Shown here piece after piece: positions 54,660 through 64,000 of a stretch of DNA of 64,000 nucleotides (its first letter is position 1; each line of letters starts with the position of its first letter). The notes below the pieces were generated by a model. It was given only the letters and a program-made list of their open reading frames with translations, did not search any database and was not told the DNA's origin. Both the position numbers and the translations under genes were made by a program. This DNA comes from Cristatella mucedo (Eukaryota > Bryozoa > Phylactolaemata > Cristatellidae). The stretch is from assembly GCA_009760855.2 (NCBI GenBank), contig WPIO01000010.1, positions 1,761,001 to 1,825,000 on the forward strand, in the 5' to 3' direction.

Positions 54660-56125
54660 GACGTTTTCCACGGGAATATATACATATATATCTATATGCC
54701 CCTGAAAAAATGTTAATACAATTTACCACTACAGTATTGCTGAGAAAAATAGCCTCCCTTAAAAACCAATGAGTAGTCTGCCTGCCGAAGCTTTGTTACC
54801 CGAAGGACTCTTAGTCGCCTCCTCTTGTTTTGAGAAACTGAAGTAGCAAGCGAGAGGCATCGTGTCAGACAGTCTTCAGGTGCTGTTGTATGTAAAGCCA
54901 GCTTACCTAAACGAAGAAATATTTAAACGGCATGTGTGTGCCAGACACGTACTAACAAGTATAATGCAATAGCTTTGTAAGTGAATACTACTCTGGCGTT
55001 GAGGCAATCTGATCAGTTAGCAATCGCAAGAGACTAGACTTTTTCTAGGGCACATGTAGATTTTTTCAAAAATTCGTGCAGGCCGATTCTTCCCGCTGAG
55101 ATTAATAATACGGTAAAATTGGTTTGCGATACCTTTGATCGCTTCCTTTTCCGCAAATGTAAAGTTCTTAAATAGAGATTGTGTTCTACGAGGGTGCTAT
55201 ATCGAATGTATTTGCCAGTATTTCTGCATTTGAAGCATACCATTCTATGGATTAGTGGCTCCTCGGAGTATTGGAATTTTGAAAGGATCTGATAAAGGGC
55301 AACTTTGTGCAGTGTAAATATATACGGTGCTTTATTTCCGGTATCGTTTCGGCTCGCGGAGCTGCAATTAGATTCGTTTCATTTGACCTTTGAATTACTA
55401 TCGGGTATTCTCAGCGTTGCCTGGGCCACTGTGAAAACGTACAATCCAACAGCGTCCAGCAGTAGTTATCATGCAGGTAGGGCGTACATTTTAGATTCTC
55501 AAGCAAAACTCCTTGAGCAACTACAGGAAATGAGTAATCGTGGTATACTTTGGTGGCTGGTTGCATTGCTGGCTTGCAAGATGCTGCCGAAACATAGAAA
55601 CCTAAGAAACCTTCGCCCTGACGCATCCTCGTAGGTCTATGTGACTTCAAATGACGGTCTTAAATTAGACAGGATTATGTTTTAAGAGCTAAGCCTTAAT
55701 GGTGCAGCTCTGGAGAATCTCTTCACATTCAACTCCTGGCCTTAGGTGAAGCTCATACGTTTGCATTTTTCACTTCCTGTCAGAGCAGCCAGGCTATTAT
55801 GCAGCCTGAATCTCCGCATTCGAGCAGCCAGCATTAGCTGCGAGTTCGCCTGCCGCTCGCTAGCTCAGATGCAGGACGTCGCTTCTGCAGCCCTGCCAGC
55901 GAGGTTTACTGTAAGAGACGCTGTAAATTCTCGTGCTTGCAAGTCATCGACTAGCGGCCTCTTGCGAGGACACAGTATTATATCTCTGCATGTGATTCCG
56001 CTAGTCCACAAAGACTAAGTTTTATTTAAGAGTTTAATTTAATTATTTAGGGTTTTATTTAAGAGAGAGTTTTTTTTACAGCCAGCATACTCGCAGCGTC
56101 AGCAACTGGTGCCCAACAGACCGAG
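54660..56125. other. Unassigned DNA with a LINE-A tail remnant
   Basis: A degraded plus-strand LINE-A terminus (CAAATGTAAAG...TAGAGATTGTGTTCTACGAG) lies at about 55150-55215. Frames of about 109 codons (55305-55634 plus) and 90 codons (55746-56018 plus) have no recognisable motifs. Confidence 0.45.
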
Positions 56126-56129
56126 TGCT

Positions 56130-56620
56130 AAAACGCTGGCAAAGGTTTCGGTAGCCATTTCGCTGCAGAAAGTTGAAGCAGAGAAATCGAACCGTATTTG
56201 CATCGTATCTTTCCGACCAATGAATTGTCAGCGTCCTTCGGGCTTCGCAGAGCTTGGCGTCGGACTGGAAGCTAGCGGAAGGAAAGCCATTGTTGGTAGG
56301 TACGCTGCGATTTCCAGAGAAGCCTTGGTTCGGTACATTTGAGTCAGATACCGCCAGCTGTCTGGAGTGCACGGCTACCGATACACTTGCGTACGTCGTG
56401 TATGCTTGAATTCTCGTATGATTATGCAACTGTCGTCTGACGCCTGAAGAGCCGCTGCCGTCGGTGAGTAGATTGCCACTTTGATCTTTCAATGACCCGA
56501 GCTTTCTCGGTTGATCTTTGTCAACTTCTTGGACTTACCCGTACGCATAAATAGGCCGTAGCTGACAACCGCGAGCTCTGGGCATAAGTGAAACTGCCTA
56601 GGTACTTCACGGCAGCCACG
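56130..56620. repeat. Diverged repeat, copy 2
   Basis: Partner of 51230-51647, about 4.9 kb away in the same orientation. Where copy 1 continues into the palindrome, this copy has only a short TGCCTAGGTACTTCACGGCA stretch with weak resemblance. Confidence 0.6.
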
Positions 56621-56624
56621 CAAG

Positions 56625-57375
56625 TGCCGGCGTGTTTTACTCAACCTAGGGCTGTCGCAAGTAGGCTCGCTGAACTCAGCGGTGGGCACACCAAATGAGT
56701 GCCGGCTGCAGACATCGCCATTCCCTGGGCTGCAATCTTAGATGCATCACGTGGTAGCGGCAACGCTTGCCCTTAGACCCCACAGGTCAGAGTTTTAATT
56801 CGCTCTCGCTAGATAAGTTAAACAGTGCTGGAGACGCTAATACTTCGAGCATTCGTAATTAGAGCACACACTATTCTCAGCTAAAGTTGTTTCTTTGATC
56901 GGTAGCATTAAACAGTGTGTATACGCGATGGCGCTAAGCTAATCGGTCTAAAATCGGTCATTAGTTAGTCTGGCAAGTAGGTCGTCTCCGAAATTTTAGG
57001 CTAAGGTTTTAGTTCTTTTGCATGAATATAGTAATCAAGGCGCATAAGATAACGTACCATGCTATCCGAATAATAGATGAGATGGTCTTCATTTATTTTC
57101 CGCAAAAGCTTAATTAAATGTTTTCTTTCAAGCTCTATCGCGTATCTGCGGCTAGTTTTCTGGCAGCACGTCTACCCGACGCGGTACGTCGTACGTCATA
57201 CTCTAAGCTAGCAAAGAGAAGCCATTGTCGCAGCCTCAATTTTGATTTCGGGCGTAGCTTCGCTTCGGCGTTGCTCAGTCATTTTTACAAGTTTAAAAGT
57301 GCAGCCTGTCTGATTCAACCACACATTGTGCATTATTGTACCTTACATAATTTATAGCAGCAGCAAAAACAAGGT
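56625..57375. other. Unassigned DNA
   Basis: No gene seen. A 79-codon plus frame (57118-57357) has no recognisable motif. Confidence 0.45.
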
Positions 57376-57379
57376 CTGC

Positions 57380-57680
57380 TAGTGAGACTGGTTGTGATTC
57401 AGTTCTTGCGGTGGTTTGATTTATCATAAGAGCTCCCATTGCAATCGACAGTGATATCCGTTGAGGCTTTTCTGTCAATTACTAAACATGGCACTAATCG
57501 GCATTTTTTTTACTTTACCTCCACCTATCCTAATTGAATCTTTCTCCTAAGCAAACTTCTACTGATGAAAAACGGCCGAGTTCTAGGTATCACTTTTCCC
57601 GACGAAGCTGCTACGGCGGAGCAATCGGTAGAGCACAGGCAGCCAGAGCCGAAGTTTCAGTTCCCGTGGCTGAGAAGATG
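57380..57680. repeat. Diverged repeat flanking a LINE, copy 1
   Basis: Matches 58430-58745 in order: GTTCTTGCGGTGGTTTGATT/GTTCTTGCGAAGGTTTGATT, AGAGCTCCCATTGC/AGAGCTACCGTTGC, CAAACTTCTACTGATG/CAGCTTCTACCGATGG and a GGAGCAATCGG/AAAGCAATCGG region. The class is unknown. Confidence 0.65.
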
Positions 57681-57684
57681 GTAA

Positions 57685-58300
57685 TAATGACAATGCACTT
57701 GATAAAGCGCCCACAGAGAAATCAATCTCTCTCAAGGTACTTTGCATTTGCTGTAAAGGAAGCACGATCGAATAGTCAGCGGTACCGTGCTCAATTAACA
57801 ACAAGAATAGCACGGTTAGGGGTGACATGCGCACGATCAGCATGCAAGTGTGGTTAGTGGCAGCATGCTCAGTGTCAGCGCGCATAAGCACATAAAGGAC
57901 GAATCGCAATGACCCACTAAATGCTGCCATAAATAGATGCGTTTTAGTTTCTTTTTAAATGCTGTCAAATCGGGAGATGTCGTGAAGCATGTCGGGAGCG
58001 AGCTCCAGGCTTTGGTAGCATGCGAACTAAAAGCACGAACTCCGTAGCTTTTGATTTGTATGAGGTATGGATAAACAATTAGATTCCAAAAAGTGGGTGG
58101 TACGGCACTTCACCTGGTGGGGGAGTAAATCTGATAGGTAAGCTCGAGCCAAAGAATGACAGAACCTAAAAGTGAGTGACGAAACCCTGAAGTTGATGCG
58201 CTGCTTGACTGGGAGCAAGTGCAGGTCGGAAAGAAGAGGCGTGATGTGACAACTGCGACATCACGACAGACAAGCCTGGCAGCTGAGTTTTAGTTTTTCG
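57685..58300 (-). mobile_element. LINE-A fragment, degraded
   Basis: Minus-strand copy with the 3' stem-loop at 57700-57745 and remnants of the reverse-transcriptase C-terminus ([28 protein letters not shown]). It lies between the two copies of the 57380/58430 repeat. Truncated and frameshifted. Confidence 0.8.
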
Positions 58301-58429
58301 TTAACTCCCAGGCGAAGTAAACGTCGGCTCTCAGCGTTTCTAATCTTGGGACAAAGTCTTTGACGGCGATTGAAAATGCATCAAAATTGTTATTGTTATC
58401 ACAATAATGTTCCTGTCGAAATTTTGGGC

Positions 58430-58745
58430 TCAACAGTGCGCTTGCTGCCAGCACAAGTGTGTGCGATTTTGTTCTTGCGAAGGTTTGATTTATTTCAAGA
58501 GCTACCGTTGCTAGCGGCAGTGATAGCTGTTAAGAGTTTTCTGCTGATTTGTAAAAGATGCAGTTAAATCAGATGATGCACCCCACCTATACAAGCTGAA
58601 CCTTTTTCCTAAGCCAGCTTCTACCGATGGAAAACGACCGAGTCCTTGGCTTAGTCGTTGGCATAGTTAGCCTGACGAGCCTGCTATGGCAAAGCAATCG
58701 GCTGAGAACAGGCCAGCTAGATTCGAGGTTTCAATATCCTGGAAA
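58430..58745. repeat. Diverged repeat flanking a LINE, copy 2
   Basis: Second copy of the 57380-57680 repeat, offset about 1050 bp, on the far side of the LINE-A fragment and in the same orientation. Confidence 0.65.
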
Positions 58746-58749
58746 AATT

Positions 58750-59920
58750 CTAGAGAAACGTCAGAACAGCCTAATATAACGATAAAGCATGGGCGCATGC
58801 TTCACTCTAAGAGCAGGAAATTGCTTAGCATGCATGTTCGTATGGTGAAAGTTAGGCTTGTAAATAGGTCAGTGATGTCCGCGACCAGTTCAGCTCACCT
58901 AAATTCAAACGTTATTTGCAAGGAACGTCTGACATAATAGAGATTTTAGCGTTTCCTGGAAAACAATTTAGAAGCTTAGGAGCCCCTACATGCGCTTGAC
59001 TTGGAAAGTCAGAAAATAGCCTATTTGTTAGGCTGAGCTTGGTTTAAGAAGATTTTAAGGACTGCCAGTTTCAGCACTTCTTTCTGGCAGGCATCCTGAC
59101 CATTTCCCAAATAGTTCCACACATCTGCCCGAGTTCCAAGCTCACTCTGAATGAAATTTGTTGCCCTATTGAGCCTCTCTACTGCTTGATCGTGCATTTT
59201 TAAATTCTGAGAGCGCCTTAAATATTTTCACTGTATCTGCATAGGCGATTAGGTGATACAGCGGCTATAAGTAATACAGAGGCTATAGCAATGAACTAAT
59301 ATGAATACGTATTCCCTATCAATAAAGTGAGAGTGAATGTGTAAGCGTTTTGTATTTGATGTAGTACTTACAATAAAAAGAAACATTTAATATGTTAAAC
59401 TGTTAATCTGCGTCATTTTTTAGCGATTCATGAGATAACAGGAAGGGCTTGGCCTCTGGCATGCAGAATATGGCTGTGGTGTTTGATAATAGTGCTATAA
59501 AGCCTTAACATTTGTAAAACGCCCAGAAATTCCATTGATGTACTTGATTCTGTATATTAATTGATTCATGTGACCTTATTTAACCAAATATATGCATTAA
59601 AGGTACAGGTTTTGTGGTCTTTAAAAAGAAGAAAAAAAGTAAGTAGTGTACTATTCGCTTGTCCACATTTTTTCGCAATAGCTTGAAAGTCTTTTCCAAT
59701 TATTTAGAGCTATATGCTTTTATTTTCCTTACGAAAGTCAAATGAACCAAATTCAGTGTTGCAGCACCATTGATTAATACAAGCCAGTCATTCCTAGAGC
59801 CAGCTAAAAAGAAAAACGCATGAACGAACTGGGTTAGAATAGCAGCCGTACTACATCTGTCGAGCATCGAAGAGGTGACTTAGTCTATTTTGTGCAAACA
59901 TTCATCAAGATAAATTTTTT
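58750..59920. other. AT-rich region upstream of the repeat-protein gene
   Basis: No gene recognised. If the gene at 59970 has a 5' non-coding exon, it should lie here or further left. I could not identify a promoter. Confidence 0.4.
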
Positions 59921-59931
59921 TCAATTTTAGG

Positions 59932-62900
59932 TTTCCGAAGAGGAATACTTCAAAATTTAGCATTTCGCGATGTTCCGACGATTTCAGTCTAACCGGTCCC
60001 CTGACAAGATGACATCATCGAGTGCTGAGTGCCCTAGTAGCAGCACACGGCCCACTTTGTTTGATGGCCTCGAGCATCCTGTGACCGGCTGGTATAACAA
60101 ATTTGTTCACGGGGCCACACAAATGGTTTCATCCATTGTACAAACCATGCAGAGCAGGTCAAGTGCTACTAGGCAACAAACTGTATCACCAACAGTTAAG
60201 CACGAAATTAGTGCTGCTGCAAGCATGCCAATTTCAGAAGACTTTGCGTTGACTGAAAATTGGTGGCATGACCAACCACAGCATAATCCTGTCGTCTATC
60301 TCCAGCCAGAGACCAGCCTCAGGAGCCATGTTCAGACTTCACCGTCAACGGCTGGTGATTCCATGTTAACGCCTTTGAATATGACTGCTGCTCCTACGAA
60401 AGTGGTCCACCATATGGCACAGTCGGATTACAACTCGCTGGCTCTTGATCACTACCTAGGCGATAATGCTGGGGACAGGGACGCTCTCTCTACATCCCCA
60501 GCATACAAAATCAGTCAGGGCACATTACATGCAACTGCCCAGAGTGTACCGTCTGTGTATGAGCATGCCGGGTCAGGCCAAGCAAATTATTATCATCCGA
60601 TCCCAGTCACGATTGTGAATCTACCATCTGCAGAATGTGAGGGACTGACATTAGGATTTGATCACTTGGAGCATGCTGCTGGTTTAAACAAAATTCCTGA
60701 CATAGGTGAAGGGACTATAGCAGCTAAGCTGGACCACTCCACGTGCCCAGTTCGATTTACTCTAATGGATGCCGCTGTCGGGGACAAACATGCTTCAATG
60801 TCTGTCATTCGTGACCATTCTCGATCTATTCATGGTGCTTTGCATCCGAAGGGTACAGGCAATGCCACGGCAGCAGGAGCAGCAGGAGCAGCAAGCATTG
60901 GTCACCCAGGCCTCCGACTTCGCCACCTGCAGAGAAATAATGGTCCGCAATCATGTCATTCACAAGCTCAGCCGCTGACTAATGAAAAGTTGATGTTGCT
61001 AAAGCAGAGAAATGACACTGGATATTTGGATACATTCCATACACAGGAACCACCGTACTCAGCAGCTTTAGTGCACCTGCCTACAGCCGTGACGAAAGGG
61101 CCATCCTACCAACTTCGGCAAACCCTGGAGCACCAAGGACAGGGCACAGCTGCTCCCATGTACCCGAAACCATGTATGCCACCAGTCAGGCATGAAACAT
61201 GTATCGACATCGATGAGGCAGCTTCTGCCGACTACATCGCGGCTGCCACAGCCAAACTCCAGGAGGAAGTTGCTACAGATATTTATAAAGCAGCTTCTAC
61301 AAACCTGCAGGTGACTGCTGCTAGGAATCCTAATGAAGCAGCTGCTGACTTATCGGAGGCAGCTCCCAGCGACTTACTCGAAACAGGTTCTTCTCATCAT
61401 TTGGTGGGAGCGAGGAGATGTGGCTTGAAATGGGCTGCTGGAAGTGCACCCGGAGCAGCTTCAGCAAACAGTCGGGATGCTGCTGCAACCAATGCAAATG
61501 ACAGTGTGACTGCCAACTTTCTCGGTACCCTGGATGGAGCCTGTACTAGCACCTTCCTTGCTGAAACGATGGGAATTGGTGAATCTGCTCGTCCCATATT
61601 GCTGGTAAATGCTGTGTCCAGGGCAAAGGCTGACACTGCTACCAATGAATTGGAGTGTGCTTCGACAAATGGCAGCAGCACTGATGCAAGCAAACCTCAG
61701 CATACAGCTGCTACTTGCATGTGGGAGGAAGCTTCGGTCAGAGCTCTGGCTATTGCAGCTACTACTAGCACCACGGATTCTACTTCGACTGGCACTGTTG
61801 AGGCTGATGCTACTGAACTCTGCCAGTCAGCTGCTACCAAGATCCATGTACCAGCAGCAGCCAACGCCCAAGCTGCTGCTGCTACCAACAACGTGGATGT
61901 TCCTTACAACAATTCCATCGGTGTGCATGCTATGAAGTGCCAGCATTTAGCTGCTACCCTTGCAGCTGAAATGCCAGCCAGCCTTTGCGCTGCTGAAATA
62001 ATGAGCACTGGAGAACCTACACATCCAAATTTGACTGCAGAAGCTGTGTCCAGTGTGCAGGCTGACACTGTTATCAATGCACCGGATTGGTCGCATACAA
62101 AAGACCTCGGGGCTGATGCAACTACATCCGAGCATGCAGCAGCTATCACCATTCACGAGACAGCCACAGTCAACGCCCAGGCTGCAGCTGCTACCAACGT
62201 GGTGGATGAAGCTTCTATCCCAGCCCTCGAGACTGATGCCACTGAATTCTGCCTGGCAGGTGCCACCAACGTCTTGGAGATCAACACTCAGGTTGCTGGT
62301 GGCAGTGCCGGTGCCCTGGATGCCACGTTTAGCGATGCCCTCGAGGTTGAGGTTAAGAAACTTGCGCATTCAGCAGCTACCAACATCCAAGTGGTATCTG
62401 ATATCAATGTCCAGGCTGTTGCTGCTGCTGCTGAAACCAACGTCTGGGATGAAGCTTCTATTCACAGCCCTGAGGCCGTTGTTACCAAACTGGCCAGTGT
62501 TACTCCTACTGACATGTGGCAGGCAGCTGATACAAATGCCATGGACACTGCTGCAGCAAGCGTTCTGGGTGTGGCTTCTATTGCAACAATTAAGGCTGAT
62601 GGTTCCAGTAGCTGTCGTGCATCTTTTACAAGCATTCGAGAGGCATCTGATAGCAAAAAACAGGATTCTTCTATCAACATCCTGGAAGTAGCTGCTACCG
62701 ATGGCCACAAGGCAGCTGCAACCTATGCCCTTTGGGCTGCTGTAGCAGCTAGTCAGCATGTCTCGGCTACTTATGCACAGGAAGTGGACCATACCTACAA
62801 CTTCCAACCAGCTGCTTCTAGTTACTTTGATGAATCAGCTCCTAATGCACTCAAAGCATCTGCTGCTACGATTCAAAATGCTGCTGCTCCCAACGTCTTT

Positions 62901-63728
62901 GAGGCACATGCTTCCAACGCCCTAGAGGCAGCTACTATACCCAAAGCATTGCAGGCAGCTACTAGCAGCACTGCAGAGCAGCCCATGAACCCATTTTCTC
63001 ACGGCTACTCAGCAGATGCTGCTGCTGACCCCCAGTACGACAAAGTTCCTGCGATTTCATCTGCTGCTATTGCAACTCAGGGAACAAGCTTTCAGCAGCA
63101 GCTCTGCAATAATGTGCAGTCTGGGTCACATGGTGCAGGAACAGGAAATGAGCAGCATCTAGGCAGAAGCTGCGATTTAAAGGCCAAGCAGATTCTTGCA
63201 AAGTCCAGTTTCAGCCCAGAGCAGCTCCCCTCTTATACTAGACCAGAGCCCGTCCCAGGTGTCTTAGATGATTTTCAAACAGGCTGCCTTCAACTTATCA
63301 GCCAGAGCGTTCATAGTTCATATGGGATCCAGAGGCCGGTTCTTCCGGCTACATATCCTGAGAATTCACCGAATCATTCTCTGCCGACTGGACCTCTGAC
63401 TAGACACGGTGATGCTCCTGAGAATCAGACTGCTGCTGCTGCTGCTGCTGACGAGAAGTACTGTGCAGCAGGCTTGTCAGGTGGATACCACGCTTACGAT
63501 GACCAGACAACGAAAACACTACCAGAACCAGTACCAAGCTCGCTAGCACCAGCATGGCCACTGCCTCCACAAGTGCTGCCACTATTACCTCTGAATAATC
63601 TGCCTGGTGAAGCAGGTACAGTTCATAATTGTTGTGGTACAGGTACATTACAATGGTATCGATGTCACCCATATTGTACCCCATTAAGTTCCAAAAATGC
63701 ATGCACTCGCGAGTTTCTTTCTAGATAA
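59932..63728 (+). CDS. Large Ala/Thr-rich octapeptide-repeat protein (unrecognised)
   Basis: The coding frame runs from the ATG at 59970 to TAG at 63726-63728: 1252 residues without interruption. An in-frame TAG 12 nt before the ATG makes this the first Met; TTTTTTTCAATTTTAG ending near 59931 is a good 3' splice site, so an intron in the 5' leader is likely. No signal peptide, membrane segment or known domain is seen. Residues 1-410 are non-repetitive and rich in Ser, Thr, His and Gln. Residues about 413-1010 consist of degenerate eight-residue repeats, approximately A-A-(S/T)-x-x-(L/I/V)-x-(E/A), for example AASTNLQV, AAPSDLLE, AAPNVFEA and HASNALEA. The rest is Pro/Gln-rich with a seven-Ala run, then a Cys-containing end (HNCCGTGT). 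A GCAG/GTACAG donor-like site near 63617 allows a spliced C-terminus. Probably a disordered or fibrous protein; function unknown. Confidence 0.75.
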
Positions 63729-64000
63729 CCTAAAGTACCCTCGAAGAAGCTATCTATTCTTTTAAATTTCTATACAGATTTTAGATTTTGTATTGCGTTT
63801 ATATATTTACCGATTATTAATCATCAAATAGCGATATCAAGGCAGAGCCAATGTAGTTCCGCAGCTAATATGGATTTTCTTTGCCCAAACACTCATTTGC
63901 ATATATTTCTTTGAAGCTGAAAAATCTGTCAGCTCCTTTTCAAGCTGACTAATAGAAATAGATTTTGAATCTGACTGCTTATCACATGATACTCCGAGAG
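63729..64000. other. 3' flank of the repeat-protein gene
   Basis: AT-rich sequence after the stop codon. I see no canonical AATAAA within it, so the transcript end is probably beyond the window or uses a variant signal. Confidence 0.5.

Noticed and set aside
61397..62807. Minus-strand frames opposite the octapeptide protein
   Set aside because: Several overlapping frames arise from the repetitive GCT/AGC-rich sequence. They are shorter and all antisense to the 1252-codon frame.

Overview
The window is eukaryotic nuclear DNA, most likely from an invertebrate animal. Coding sequence is split by GT-AG introns. The rest is crowded with non-LTR retrotransposons of the L2/CR1 type, a tRNA-derived SINE, an LTR-element fragment and tandem repeats. 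I could not fix the species. No rRNA gene, functional tRNA gene or CRISPR array was seen.

Layout. (1) 123-12456, minus strand: a complete four-exon gene for the SNM1B/Apollo nuclease (DCLRE1B). It encodes 573 residues, and all three splice junctions join in phase. Its introns hold LINE and SINE copies, and the 3' end of exon 2 is tandemly duplicated (170 bp) into intron 2. (2) 12.9-33.5 kb: gene-poor DNA with LINE copies, including one with an intact YADD reverse-transcriptase core at 14.3-15.9 kb. It also holds a decayed gag with a zinc knuckle (26.8 kb), two copies of an 800-bp dispersed repeat lying 12.37 kb apart, tRNA-like SINE remnants, and one unexplained open frame with a hydrophobic segment (21.5-22.2 kb). 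(3) 33.1-33.8 kb: a minus-strand LTR, a primer-binding site for initiator tRNA-Met and a gag start, all directly abutting the next block. (4) 33.8-48.0 kb: a tandem array of a composite unit of about 1.54 kb. Nine copies of the landmark are present plus truncated ends, and sequence sharing between copies is mosaic. Each unit carries a SINE and the 3' end of an older LINE. (5) 48-59.9 kb: more repeats, a 233-bp duplication, a 137-bp nested palindrome, two LINE fragments and AT-rich DNA. (6) 59970-63728, plus strand: a single uninterrupted 1252-codon frame for an unrecognised Ala/Thr-rich protein built largely on a degenerate eight-residue repeat.

How the parts relate. The two substantial coding loci, Apollo (minus) and the repeat protein (plus), are far apart and nothing in the sequence links their functions. 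Most of the remainder reflects retrotransposition. The main LINE family and the tRNA SINE end in the same two-step stem-loop, so the LINE is the likely source of the SINE's reverse transcriptase. The large array looks like a segment containing a SINE and a LINE tail that was amplified and then partly homogenised by exchange between units.
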